64,000 nucleotides of DNA from UBA940 sp045613745. GTDB lineage: Bacteria > Bacteroidota > Bacteroidia > Bacteroidales > Rikenellaceae. The position numbers and the translations under genes were made by a program. How positions within the stretch are numbered: position 1 is the stretch's first letter; each line of letters starts with the position of its first letter. Positions 17,960-26,504 of the stretch are shown piece after piece. Below the pieces are notes generated by a model. That model worked only from the letters and a program-made list of their open reading frames with translations, was not told where the DNA came from and did not search any database. The DNA is taken from contig JAZLBP010000003.1 in NCBI GenBank assembly GCA_045613745.1, positions 1-64,000 of the forward strand, read 5' to 3'.

Positions 17960-19440
17960 CGCTCGAAATCGTCAAAAATAGATTCGTCAAAATAGAGGTT
18001 CTCATCCTCGCGATGGTTGACATACCACACCTGCGCAAAGAAGGGATTGACACGAGCAATCTCGCTATAATTCCACGGCGAAGGCTCGCAATCGGGACAC
18101 CAGTGGCCACCCGACAAAATCAACCTCGGCGAGGCATTAAATGTGTGGCCAAAATGACACCTCCACTCCAAAGGTGTCGTAAGGTCGCCAGGGGTCATCT
18201 CGGTTGACAGACACTCGCCACCGCGGAACGCTGCCACAGCCTTCATATCATCAATTGTAAGTTGCTCTTCGGGCTTAGTTTCGTCATATCCGTGGTTGAG
18301 CAGCGTCGGAACCTCCGAAGGTCGGCTCTTATCAACCGATTTCCAATCGGGAATTGCTTTCCACTCCTCCACCGAGCCATAATAGGCCTCGATTCGCGCC
18401 TTATTGCCAGTACGAATCCAATCCATCGTACCCATTCGCTTGCGATAGGCCATAAAGCGCATCGCCAATTTGAGGATGCACGCAGGCACAATCTTCGCCA
18501 AACTAAAATACCAAGGCAGTTGGCGTTTCATACCTGCAAAATACTCCTCACAGGGCACATTAGAGCGGAAGTGCAAAATCTCCTCCAAGCGGTCGGCATC
18601 GGTATACCATTGTCCGTGGAAGTTTTTAAGCGTAAACCAATTAGCATTGAAAATCTTCTCGGGCGCAGGACACGAAATCGCATCCAACAACAGACACTCG
18701 AACTCATAGTTGGTCAAACGATAAGACTCACCACTACTAATATTATAGAATCGACGCCAGAAATCCTCGGGCACGCCCTGTTCGCACACGCGCAACATCA
18801 AGCGACCCGAATCCTCGACAGTAGCCCACTCCAACACTCCGCGAATCGGAACGTGGAACATAATGGGATCGTAGTTCTTCAATATTCCGGGATAGAGAAT
18901 TCCACTCTGACGCAGGCTCACCCAATAGCGCAGACCCGACTCGGCAAAGACCCTCTCGGCCTCCACCTTCGAGATTGCGTAGTGGTCATAAACACTCACA
19001 TAGATAGGGTCACCCGTACGCGCCCAGTGGGTAGGTGGATTGCGGTCGCCCGTTTGAGCCACCGAGCCAATATATACAACTTTGATTTCGTCGGCATTGG
19101 GTTGCGCTTTCACTGCACGCACAACATTCTTGGCAGCAGTGACATTCACCTTGCGGGTCTTGGCGGGATAGTAATCTGCCTGGGGCGACACCATACCGCC
19201 AATGTGCAGCACATAGTCGCTACCCACAACACCACGCAGTACATCCTCGTAATTGCAAAGATCACCCCAGACAATATTAACCTTATCCGCAATTGGCGCA
19301 AGCTTTTTGCGATTCTTGCGCGAGGGACGTACCAGCAGAGTCAGTTCAAATCGGTCGGCGCCATTATTCAAAAATTCCTGAACAGTTGCCCAGCCCATCG
19401 TGCCGGTACCGCCAGTCAGGAATACTCGTTTCTTAGTCAT
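17956..19440 (-). CDS. NAD-dependent epimerase/dehydratase fused to a C-terminal zinc finger
   Basis: 494 residues. The first ~300 form an atypical/extended SDR with 'VFLTGGTGTMG', 'YIGSVAQTGDR' and 'YDHYAISKVEAE' (Tyr-x3-Lys kept). The C-terminal ~80 residues form a small domain with probable zinc ligands Cys428, His432, Cys448 and Cys451 (W-x-C-x3-H ... W-C-P-x-C), like treble-clef fingers. I start at ATG 19440, which overlaps the end of the AlkD-like gene by 8 nt (ATGACTAA), indicating translational coupling. The substrate is unknown. Confidence 0.78.
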   Translation of the reverse strand: MTKKRVFLTGGTGTMGWATVQEFLNNGADRFELTLLVRPSRKNRKKLAPIADKVNIVWGDLCNYEDVLRGVVGSDYVLHIGGMVSPQADYYPAKTRKVNVTAAKNVVRAVKAQPNADEIKVVYIGSVAQTGDRNPPTHWARTGDPIYVSVYDHYAISKVEAERVFAESGLRYWVSLRQSGILYPGILKNYDPIMFHVPIRGVLEWATVEDSGRLMLRVCEQGVPEDFWRRFYNISSGESYRLTNYEFECLLLDAISCPAPEKIFNANWFTLKNFHGQWYTDADRLEEILHFRSNVPCEEYFAGMKRQLPWYFSLAKIVPACILKLAMRFMAYRKRMGTMDWIRTGNKARIEAYYGSVEEWKAIPDWKSVDKSRPSEVPTLLNHGYDETKPEEQLTIDDMKAVAAFRGGECLSTEMTPGDLTTPLEWRCHFGHTFNASPRLILSGGHWCPDCEPSPWNYSEIARVNPFFAQVWYVNHREDENLYFDESIFDDFER

Positions 19441-20056
19441 CAAACACATACAACTCTTCACTTATTCGATTATGTATCAGTAATTCCGAATCTTTCATAT
19501 AACGTATCACTTCACCTACGCGAGGCTCTTGGTAGTAATTCGAAAGAACGGTTGCCACAACCCTGATTTCGGCCTCGTTCACAGCCCCCTCACTCATCAC
19601 CACAACCCATTCGGCCACGCGACGGGCATTGCTCTCATTGCGGCTTTTGGCAGCCGTAAGCAGGGCGCAATACCTGATATTGGAATCATCCGAAGAGAGC
19701 CATCCATCGACAAAAGATTCGGCATCGGCACTTTTTGCAAGCAGACCCGACAACTGTTCGGCCATCTCGCCCGTAACAACACCGCCACGCCAAAAGGCCT
19801 CGTCCGCCCACACTACATCCGACGGGTCGGCAATACAGCACGCCGCAATCTGCAAATCGCGCACCTGCTGACTATAAAGCAATCTGGCAAGTTTGGTATC
19901 AGGGGCATAATCGCGTGCAATCTCGCGGATACTATGGATTGCCACGCCATAATTAAGGGCATACTCCACGCCGTGAGCAGCCATTCGTTCCGTCACCTCG
20001 CCATTCATCTGCTTGCGCAGTCGGCCGAGGATTTCAATCATCTGCGAGGTGCTCAT
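19433..20056 (-). CDS. AlkD-like HEAT-repeat protein (DNA alkylation repair family)
   Basis: 207 residues, all helical, resembling the DNA-glycosylase AlkD/AlkC superfamily ('LARLLYSQQVRDLQIAACCI', then 'NIRYCALLTAAKSRN'). These proteins excise alkylated purines through a HEAT-like scaffold. I cannot confirm the catalytic Asp, and this copy may be a divergent paralogue. It overlaps DUF4831 by 4 nt and the downstream dehydrogenase by 8 nt, so the three genes form one operon. Confidence 0.65.
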   Translation of the reverse strand: MSTSQMIEILGRLRKQMNGEVTERMAAHGVEYALNYGVAIHSIREIARDYAPDTKLARLLYSQQVRDLQIAACCIADPSDVVWADEAFWRGGVVTGEMAEQLSGLLAKSADAESFVDGWLSSDDSNIRYCALLTAAKSRNESNARRVAEWVVVMSEGAVNEAEIRVVATVLSNYYQEPRVGEVIRYMKDSELLIHNRISEELYVFDD

Positions 20057-20946
20057 TTCTTGGCTTTAGGAACTTCAATAACGGTATAACCTTGCTGGAA
20101 TACGGGCATTATACGCTCGGCATAGACAGTTTGATTCAACGACACGGTAACATTCATCTTGGGAGCAACTGCATAGCGATCAACTGCGCCCTTAATAGGT
20201 GCGCTCTGTGCCACAGAATCACTCTCAATAGGCGTGAATTTCACCACTACGGGAGTGCCGCTCAAATTACCGTCAGAGAGCAGACCTGCTCCCTCGCTAA
20301 AACGGCACGCGATACTGCTTTTGCGTGATGCATCCACCACATATCGGACTGTCTTGGTATTCACAACTCGTTTACCCACAAACATTTCGAGCAGTTGCTC
20401 CTCCATTGTTCGCAACTCTTCGAGCGCCGATTCAAGACCCGCGCCAAAGACATTCTCGCCAAGTTCGCCCGTAATCAGGCCATAGCGGAACTTACGAATC
20501 TCGAAAATACGTTCAGCTGCCTCGCGAGCCATATCCTTTGTAGAAGAGGCCGCAGACGACATACGATCGACACTCAATTTTGCAAAGCCATCTTCACTCA
20601 ACAAAGAAGACTCGGCACCCACAACGGGTTCGGCGGCAAGCGGCTCGACATCGGTCACAAACTCGCTCAACTTATAATTCAGTTTCACATCTGCAATCTG
20701 CCACTGGCTCTTACCCACAACGGGTACGGTAAGACCCAAAAGGTTTTGCGCATAGCGAGCATAAGGACCCACAATGGTACGCGTCTCGACTACCTGAACA
20801 TCGACCCACACAGCCGTAGCAGGCACACAGAAACGCACATCATCGGTCATTTTCACAACGCCCGACGACTCGATGCCTTGATTTTGTTGAGCCCACGACT
20901 GCAACGCGCAGACACACATAGCAATTATCAATAAAATTCGCTTCAT
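20053..20946 (-). CDS. DUF4831 family exported protein
   Basis: 297 residues with a cleavable signal peptide ending around 'LQSWAQQ'. The segment 'VPATAVWVDVQVVETRT..GPYARYAQNLLGL' is typical of DUF4831, a Bacteroidetes family of periplasmic or outer-membrane-associated proteins of unknown function. A complete promoter lies directly upstream, making this the first gene of a three-gene operon with the AlkD-like and SDR/zinc-finger genes. Confidence 0.8.
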   Translation of the reverse strand: MKRILLIIAMCVCALQSWAQQNQGIESSGVVKMTDDVRFCVPATAVWVDVQVVETRTIVGPYARYAQNLLGLTVPVVGKSQWQIADVKLNYKLSEFVTDVEPLAAEPVVGAESSLLSEDGFAKLSVDRMSSAASSTKDMAREAAERIFEIRKFRYGLITGELGENVFGAGLESALEELRTMEEQLLEMFVGKRVVNTKTVRYVVDASRKSSIACRFSEGAGLLSDGNLSGTPVVVKFTPIESDSVAQSAPIKGAVDRYAVAPKMNVTVSLNQTVYAERIMPVFQQGYTVIEVPKAKK

Positions 20947-20963
20947 ATCAAATCCATTTTAAG

Positions 20964-20994
20964 CAAAATTACGCATATTTATGCGATTCTCAAA
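20964..20994 (-). promoter_or_regulatory. Promoter of the DUF4831 operon
   Basis: On the minus strand TTTG (20991-20994) and TAATTTTG (20964-20971) are 19 bp apart, both perfect matches. The -33 box overlaps the stop end of trmN6. Confidence 0.75.
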
Positions 20995-21715
20995 ATTTAA
21001 GATAAAAATCCTTGGTCAGCGCCTTGTATTCGTCGGAGTAGTCGCCATCCGAATGAATACACAGCTCCTCGGTCTGACACTTAATCCACTCCGAGGTCTT
21101 GACAAACTCCACAAGTCGTCGTATTTCGCCCTTGCGCTCGGTAGATTTAACGACACACAATCGACTTGGCACCATTCCGTAAACCGCCGAGATGTCGGTC
21201 ATTCGTTTGGCCTCGGCCGATGGCAGCACCACCGCCAACCTACCTCCATTCACAAGCATTTCGGACGAATATTTAAGCAACTCTTCGTGAGTGAGAGTAT
21301 CGCAATGGCGGCTATTATTGCGAGCCAAATCGGGGGCTTTGAGCGAGTCCACAAAGAACGGAGGATTCGACACCACAAGGTCAAACTTACACTCCCCTCG
21401 CCTGCTATAATCTTGCAACGAAACACACTCCGCCGACAATCGCTCTGCCCACTCCGAAGCCTCGAAATTCTCGGTTGCCTGCGCTACACTTTCGGAGTCA
21501 ATATCGATTGCGTTAATATCTAATTCTTTGCTTTCGGTACGCTGTGCTAATATCAAGGCTATCAAGCCACTACCACACCCCACATCGAGTATTCGTTTAT
21601 CACTTTGCTGGACGCTACACCACGCGCCAATCAACACTCCGTCAGTGCCAACTTTCATTGCGCTACGACCCTGACAAACGCAAAATCTCTTAAATCGGAA
21701 ATAGTCGTTACTCAT
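20990..21715 (-). CDS. trmN6: tRNA1(Val) (adenine37-N6)-methyltransferase
   Basis: A 241-residue class I SAM-dependent methyltransferase of the YfiC family, which modifies A37 of tRNA1-Val. Visible are motif I 'ILDVGCGSGLIALILAQ' (about 43-59), the acidic 'AIDIDSES' and the adenine-methyltransferase catalytic NPPF (about 118-121). The N-terminal 'FRFKRFCVCQ..SAMKVGTDGVLIGAW' is diagnostic for YfiC. It overlaps the upstream DUF2400 gene by 8 nt and ends the ybbR-to-trmN6 operon. Confidence 0.9.
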   Translation of the reverse strand: MSNDYFRFKRFCVCQGRSAMKVGTDGVLIGAWCSVQQSDKRILDVGCGSGLIALILAQRTESKELDINAIDIDSESVAQATENFEASEWAERLSAECVSLQDYSRRGECKFDLVVSNPPFFVDSLKAPDLARNNSRHCDTLTHEELLKYSSEMLVNGGRLAVVLPSAEAKRMTDISAVYGMVPSRLCVVKSTERKGEIRRLVEFVKTSEWIKCQTEELCIHSDGDYSDEYKALTKDFYLKF

Positions 21716-22490
21716 TGCTCACGCCTTTCAAACAACCATCAATTCCAGCCCCAAACAGAGCAAAATCATACCTTACGGGGTCGGCCTCATCAAAGGCTCG
21801 GAGCGAGGAGGTGACCTCCTCCACCGCCTTCCAATCCGACGAACGACGCGCAAGCAATCCAAGTGCGCGAGCCATATTTCCACTATGCACATCCAGCGGC
21901 AGATACAAAGCCGACGCAGGGATTGAGCTCCACAAACCGAAATCCACTCCTCGCGCATCACTTCGCACCATCCATCGAAGAAACATATTCAATCGCTTGC
22001 AAGCAGCACCTTTGTCGATACTCGACAGGTGTTTCAGGCTGTGCGGCGTGTGCTCGCCCGCAAAAAACTCGCGTCGAAACTCCGACAGCACCACTCTCAT
22101 ATCGCCACTCTGCTGATAACGTCCTTCGAAGAAGCCACCAAGCGAGCCATATTTAGCCACTATTCCGCGCAAGCAGAGCACAAACGACATCAAATCCTCA
22201 CCATTGAAAGTGCGGTGCACATAACCGCGCAGGTGATTCAACTCGCGGTCGGAAGCACCCGCAACAAAATCGGCAGGCGCACCATCCAGAAACTCCATCA
22301 TACGTCTTGCACTACGCACAATAGCCTTGCGATTGCCCCACGCAATGGTAGAAGCCAGAAAGCCGCTTATCTCGATATCCTCACGACGCGCAAACGAATG
22401 TGGAATCGAAATTGGATCATCCTCCACAAACGCCGCACAATTATACTTATCATGCAGATATTCGAGTGTATCTTTGAGCTGCTGGGTCAT
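21708..22490 (-). CDS. DUF2400/TIGR02757 family protein
   Basis: 260 residues matching the TIGR02757 family, found widely in Bacteroidetes. Helix-rich segments 'GFLASTIAWGNRKAIVRSARRMMEFLDG' (given here by its first and last parts only) and 'LFLRWMVRSD..VDFGLW' resemble the helix-hairpin-helix/GPD base-excision fold, so a DNA-repair link has been proposed for the family. No function is established. Start and stop overlap with the lolD-like gene as TAATG. Confidence 0.82.
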   Translation of the reverse strand: MTQQLKDTLEYLHDKYNCAAFVEDDPISIPHSFARREDIEISGFLASTIAWGNRKAIVRSARRMMEFLDGAPADFVAGASDRELNHLRGYVHRTFNGEDLMSFVLCLRGIVAKYGSLGGFFEGRYQQSGDMRVVLSEFRREFFAGEHTPHSLKHLSSIDKGAACKRLNMFLRWMVRSDARGVDFGLWSSIPASALYLPLDVHSGNMARALGLLARRSSDWKAVEEVTSSLRAFDEADPVRYDFALFGAGIDGCLKGVSNE

Positions 22491-23155
22491 TACTCACTTA
22501 TGATTTGTCCATCCTTCATCACGATTTTGCGGTCGGCCAAAGCTGCCAGACCCTCATCGTGGGTGACAATTATAAAGGTTTGCCCGAATTTGTCGCGCAA
22601 ATCAAAAAACAACTTATGAATTTCGGCCTTGGTTACGCTATCGAGGTTACCCGACGGCTCATCCGCCAACACAACCGCAGGCGAATTAATAAGCGCACGG
22701 GCAATGGCAACTCTCTGTTGTTCGCCACCCGACAGCTCCGCAGGCTTGTGACCAAGTCGGTGACCCATACCAACGGCATTCAGAAGTTCCACCGCGCGAG
22801 CATTAACCTCGACCCTATCGCGGCCTGCAATATACCCCGGCAGTGCTACATTCTCAACAGCATCAAACTCAGCAAGCAGGTGGTGAAACTGAAAGACAAA
22901 GCCAATTTTGCGATTGCGCAGCTCCGCAAGGCGCTTCTCGCCCAGCGACTGCAACTCCACGCCGTCCAAGGACAGCGAACCCGAATCCGCCTTCGACAAA
23001 GTGCCGAGAATTTGCAACAACGTGGTTTTACCCGCGCCACTCGCGCCCACAACCGCAACAATCTCGGAGGGATAAACATCGAGCGACACACCACGCAAAA
23101 CCTGCAACGAGCCGAAACTCTTGCACACATCAATGGTCTTAACGATTGGATTCAT
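22490..23155 (-). CDS. lolD: ABC transporter ATPase, LolD-like
   Basis: 221 residues. Walker A GASGAGKT, Q-loop 'FQFHHLLAEF', signature LSGGEQQRVAIARAL and Walker B 'VVLADEPSGNLD' define the MacB/LolD class. The 'FHHLL.EF' segment points to LolD, which powers lipoprotein release from the inner membrane, but no permease (LolC/E) is adjacent. I used ATG 23155; an upstream TTG at 23164 is possible. It overlaps folP by 17 nt. Confidence 0.85.
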   Translation of the reverse strand: MNPIVKTIDVCKSFGSLQVLRGVSLDVYPSEIVAVVGASGAGKTTLLQILGTLSKADSGSLSLDGVELQSLGEKRLAELRNRKIGFVFQFHHLLAEFDAVENVALPGYIAGRDRVEVNARAVELLNAVGMGHRLGHKPAELSGGEQQRVAIARALINSPAVVLADEPSGNLDSVTKAEIHKLFFDLRDKFGQTFIIVTHDEGLAALADRKIVMKDGQIISE

Positions 23156-23951
23156 AGGTCTCAAAAAGTTTTATGGTTTGGACAGCCTCGCGCGTGTCGT
23201 GAACACGCAAAATACGCGCACCCACACGAAGACATTCCCAATGTAAAGCAATAGTTCCTATAAGCGCCTCTTGTTGGCTGATGTCGAGCGCTTTATATAT
23301 CATTGATTTCCGCGAAATACCCACCAACACTGGGCAGCCGACAGCCACCAAATCAGTGAGTCCGTGCAGCAAGGCATAGTTCTGCGAAAGGGTTTTGGCA
23401 AAGCCGAAACCGGGGTCTAAAACAACGCGTCGAACACCCCTGCTTTTGAGTTGTTCGGCACGCGCCGAAAGATAATCCACTACATCGCGCGTTACGTCAT
23501 CATAGTCGGTGCAACCCTGCATTGTTTCGGGTCTACCACGCATATGCATCGCAACATAAGGCAGGTCATATTTGGCAACCGTAGCAATCATCCTCTCGTC
23601 CAGTTCGCCAGCCGAAATATCATTGACCATCACATCGCCAAAGTTACGCACGATACTCTCGACCACCTCGGCACGAAAGGTATCTATCGAAACGGGCAGT
23701 GCTGGATTCACACGGCGAGCCACCTCCACGCCCAAAGCCACACGGCGTATCTCCTCCTCCACCGACACTACATCAGCACCCGGACGCGACGAATAACCGC
23801 CAATATCCACAATATCCGCGCCTTCGTCCACAACGGTTTGAATACGACGTTCAACCTCGGCCACATCCATAGAACGACACCCATCGTAGAACGAGTCGGG
23901 TGTGACGTTCACAATACTCATCACCAATCGTCTGTCGAGGTTTAGTTCCAT
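23139..23951 (-). CDS. folP: Dihydropteroate synthase
   Basis: Joins p-aminobenzoate to dihydropterin pyrophosphate in folate synthesis and is the sulfonamide target. The 270-residue TIM-barrel shows 'IVNVTPDSFYDG' (loop 1), 'DIGGYSSRPGA' (loop 2), 'SIDTF', 'VNDIS', 'LDPGFGFAKT' and 'GISRKS'. All diagnostic loops are present and the length is normal. It overlaps coaE by 10 nt upstream and the lolD-like gene downstream. Confidence 0.96.
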   Translation of the reverse strand: MELNLDRRLVMSIVNVTPDSFYDGCRSMDVAEVERRIQTVVDEGADIVDIGGYSSRPGADVVSVEEEIRRVALGVEVARRVNPALPVSIDTFRAEVVESIVRNFGDVMVNDISAGELDERMIATVAKYDLPYVAMHMRGRPETMQGCTDYDDVTRDVVDYLSARAEQLKSRGVRRVVLDPGFGFAKTLSQNYALLHGLTDLVAVGCPVLVGISRKSMIYKALDISQQEALIGTIALHWECLRVGARILRVHDTREAVQTIKLFETYESNR

Positions 23952-24526
23952 AGTTTTTCGAGATTTTCAAAAAGTTCATCCACAAGGTCGTCCAGCGCTC
24001 GCGTACCGTCGGTCACAATCACAAAATCAGCCTTCTGGCGCGCCACATCGGTTTGTTGTCGTGCCACGCGCTTCTCAACCTCCTCGCGGCTGCTGCCATC
24101 GCGCTTGATGGTGCGCTCAATACGCAATTCAAGCGGAGCATCCACACACAGCACCGCATCCACCCGGCTATCGAAGCCACTTTCATAGAGAATTGCACTC
24201 TCCAATGCCACAAACGGGATTTGCCCCTCGAAACCCTCCGCCCAGCGCTCGAAATCATCGGCCACAGCGGGGTGCACAATTGCATTCAGGCGCGCAAGCA
24301 GTTCGGGATTTCCAAAGACGCGCGACGCTATATAAGTTCGATTAAGGCCGCTTTCGGTGTAGGCTTGTTCGCCAAACAGCGCGCGTATGGGTTGTTGCAG
24401 TTCGGAATTCATCAGCATTTTCGCCCTCGAATCCGAATCATAGACAGGCACGCCACAGCGGGCAAGCAGTTCGCAAATCGTACTCTTGCCGCTTCCAATA
24501 CCTCCGGTCACTCCCAAGCGTTTCAT
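23942..24526 (-). CDS. coaE: Dephospho-CoA kinase
   Basis: Performs the last step of coenzyme A synthesis. The 194-residue protein has the P-loop GGIGSGKS (about 8-15), the substrate-binding 'PVYDSDSRAK' (about 27-36) and the lid region 'RQQTDVARQKADFVI'. It overlaps the ybbR-like stop by 4 nt (ATGA arrangement), indicating coupling. Confidence 0.95.
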   Translation of the reverse strand: MKRLGVTGGIGSGKSTICELLARCGVPVYDSDSRAKMLMNSELQQPIRALFGEQAYTESGLNRTYIASRVFGNPELLARLNAIVHPAVADDFERWAEGFEGQIPFVALESAILYESGFDSRVDAVLCVDAPLELRIERTIKRDGSSREEVEKRVARQQTDVARQKADFVIVTDGTRALDDLVDELFENLEKLWN

Positions 24527-24942
24527 CGTGCGGAGTCTATATTGATTTGGGGAGTTTCGAGCACCTCGATAACCTTCAACGAGCCAGCACGTTGCATAAT
24601 GGCGTTACCGATAGTTGAGGGAGAGATTGTATAGTACTCGTCATCGGCCGACTCGATACGCGGCGAGAGCTCGGCCAACGAGAGGTTAATCTTGCCACCA
24701 ATAGAGAATCGTTGCGCCCAAATCTCCGTACCTCGCGCCTCAACAATACATTTGACACGATAAGGCTCGCCATCGATACGCACGGGCACCGACAAGTCTG
24801 TCGTATAGACATAACCCAGCTTTTGTGCATACCACAGCATAAAAGCCAACGCAAGCATTGTAATGAATACGGGGGATTTGACCGACAACAAAAGTTGTCG
24901 CAACACATCGCCTATTTTGGTCCAGTTAACGTTCTTAATCAT
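24523..24942 (-). CDS. YbbR-like protein
   Basis: A 139-residue protein with one N-terminal membrane helix (about 18-40, 'SPVFITMLALAFMLWYA') and a single YbbR-like beta domain outside. In Bacteroides a ybbR-like gene commonly sits next to coaE, as here. The frame extends upstream to 25005, but the promoter at 24964-24994 lies inside that extension, so ATG 24942 is the start. YbbR proteins in other bacteria stimulate a diadenylate cyclase; no such gene is nearby. Confidence 0.72.
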   Translation of the reverse strand: MIKNVNWTKIGDVLRQLLLSVKSPVFITMLALAFMLWYAQKLGYVYTTDLSVPVRIDGEPYRVKCIVEARGTEIWAQRFSIGGKINLSLAELSPRIESADDEYYTISPSTIGNAIMQRAGSLKVIEVLETPQINIDSAR

Positions 24943-24963
24943 CACTCCACAAATTATATTATG

Positions 24964-24994
24964 CAAATATAATAATTCCGCCGCAACACTACAA
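24964..24994 (-). promoter_or_regulatory. Promoter of the ybbR-coaE-folP-lolD-trmN6 operon
   Basis: Minus-strand ATTG (24991-24994) and TATATTTG (24964-24971) are 19 bp apart. The expected transcript would begin about 15 nt before ATG 24942. Confidence 0.65.
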
Positions 24995-25019
24995 TACTCA
25001 CCCACAAATTATGGCACAA

Positions 25020-25062
25020 CAAAACGCCGACCGCTCGACATTCAGTGTCGGCGGTCGGCGTC
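25020..25062 (-). terminator. Terminator after secG
   Basis: A GC-rich stem of about 16 bp with one bulge (from 25023 to about 25060) is followed on the minus strand by TTTTGTTGT. It separates secG from the ybbR promoter. Confidence 0.8.
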
Positions 25063-25081
25063 AAATGCCTATTGCAGCAAA

Positions 25082-25423
25082 TTACTCAGCTACAGTCTCC
25101 TCGGCAGCGGGAAGCTCAACTTGGTTGGGCACAGCCTCTTGCTCAGCAGTTGCTTGCTCGATGATAGCTTTGTCCAGATCCGAAGTGGGAGCAGCTACAT
25201 TCTTCGAAGGCATAACCAAAGTAGCAACCAAGCTCAACGCCAAAATAGCGATTGCAAGGCCCCAAGTGGTTTTCTCGAGGAAATCAGCGGTTTGACGAAC
25301 ACCCATTACTTGGTTCGACGCACCGAAGTTGGCAGCCATACCGCTTTTGGGGTTTTGTGCCAAAACGGCCAAAATGAGCAAAATGCTCGCAATGATAATC
25401 AGTACAATACAGAGAATATACAT
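25082..25423 (-). CDS. secG: Preprotein translocase subunit SecG
   Basis: A 113-residue inner-membrane protein with two helices (about 1-20 and 52-72) flanking 'QNPKSGMAANFGASNQVMG', the conserved SecG cytoplasmic loop. A Glu/Ala-rich C-terminal tail of about 40 residues is typical in Bacteroidetes. It is the last gene after the sigma-54 activator, lptE and the TPR protein. Confidence 0.93.
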   Translation of the reverse strand: MYILCIVLIIIASILLILAVLAQNPKSGMAANFGASNQVMGVRQTADFLEKTTWGLAIAILALSLVATLVMPSKNVAAPTSDLDKAIIEQATAEQEAVPNQVELPAAEETVAE

Positions 25424-25443
25424 CTTGGTTAATATTTAATTGT

Positions 25444-25941
25444 TTATAATTTTTCGTCCAATCGGGCTATAATTTCGGCAAAATAAACACTTTTTTTTGT
25501 TTCTCGCAAACTTAATTTCACATATATATCGCGAGCTTCCTTATAAAGGCCTTGATTTTCATAGATTTGGGCCAAATCTTCGGTGTAAAATTCGTCATCA
25601 TCTTCGTCATTTTGCACCTCCAAAACCAGCGATTCGGCCTTTCCGTCCTCTTCGGTGCGACTGATGGCATACTTACCGAGGGCAAGGAAATTATCCACAA
25701 CTTTGGCCTCGATAGCCTCGCGCAAGTCGCCTTGATTGCGGTCGGCTTTTTCGGGCGCGGGGAACAAACGCGACAGATAGACGCGCTCGTCCTCACTATC
25801 GTACAATGCTGTGCGGACTATACGCGCAGTAGTAAACCAGGGATATTTGTGCACGATGCGGAACAACTCAAAGCGTCCCACCTTAGGCAGTTTCCCCTCC
25901 TCTGCTCCGCGAGCCATAACATACTCCCTAAACGCACCCAT
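25444..25941 (-). CDS. TPR-like protein encoded before secG
   Basis: 165 residues without signal peptide. The C-terminal part 'YTEDLAQIYENQGLYKEARDIYVKLS' is one tetratricopeptide-like repeat (about 118-146). The N-terminal part 'FELFRIVHKYPWFTTARIV' is often seen in the Bacteroidales proteins encoded between lptE and secG. An acidic linker (NDEDDDEFYTED) precedes the repeat. The role is unknown, though the conserved position suggests a link to envelope biogenesis or secretion. Confidence 0.7.
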   Translation of the reverse strand: MGAFREYVMARGAEEGKLPKVGRFELFRIVHKYPWFTTARIVRTALYDSEDERVYLSRLFPAPEKADRNQGDLREAIEAKVVDNFLALGKYAISRTEEDGKAESLVLEVQNDEDDDEFYTEDLAQIYENQGLYKEARDIYVKLSLRETKKSVYFAEIIARLDEKL

Positions 25942-25944
25942 ATA

Positions 25945-26493
25945 CTACCAGTTAGATACGCAAGCATTGAAGATATCATCCACCAAGTCGCTAACCATCT
26001 CTTGAATCAGCGAGCCCTCAACCTCTTGCAGCAGTTGGCTTGCGCTGTAATCTCGATAGGCCGAGAATGACTTATTGTAGTTCCATTGCGGCTCGATAGC
26101 ATTGGTAAAGCGCACTTGCACAGTGACGGTAAGACGGTTCATCTCGGCCACACCACCTTCGGCACTCGAATACGACGAAGGCGCACTCACATAGTTGGTG
26201 ATTTCGCCCTCAACGGCAAGGTCGCCACCCTCTTGAATTTGCGACAGACGTGTCTGGCGCGAAAAACGCTCACGCAGCGCGTCTGTGAGTGTCGAACTCA
26301 AAATAGGCGCAACCATCGAGGCGTTGTTAGGGAAATACGCAACACTGAAAGTTCGCGCATTATCCGAAATCGAAGCACCCGTAAATGTATAACCGAAGGT
26401 TGCCTTGCCGATGCGCAGGGTGCATCCACCCAGCAACAGCATCACAAGGACAAGCGGCAGTGCAAACAATATTTTCTTTGACATCTTTTTCAT
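25945..26493 (-). CDS. lptE: LptE-like LPS-assembly lipoprotein
   Basis: 182 residues with a lipoprotein signal ending LLGGC (Cys24). The mature N-terminus 'TLRIGKATFGYTFTGASI' and 'FPNNASMVAPILSSTLTDALRERF' fit the Bacteroidetes LptE family, which plugs LptD and helps LPS reach the outer leaflet. It lies between the sigma-54 activator and the TPR/secG genes, a conserved Bacteroidales arrangement. A second Met at 26484 could be the start. Confidence 0.85.
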   Translation of the reverse strand: MKKMSKKILFALPLVLVMLLLGGCTLRIGKATFGYTFTGASISDNARTFSVAYFPNNASMVAPILSSTLTDALRERFSRQTRLSQIQEGGDLAVEGEITNYVSAPSSYSSAEGGVAEMNRLTVTVQVRFTNAIEPQWNYNKSFSAYRDYSASQLLQEVEGSLIQEMVSDLVDDIFNACVSNW

Positions 26494-26504
26494 ACTCTTG
26501 TGTT

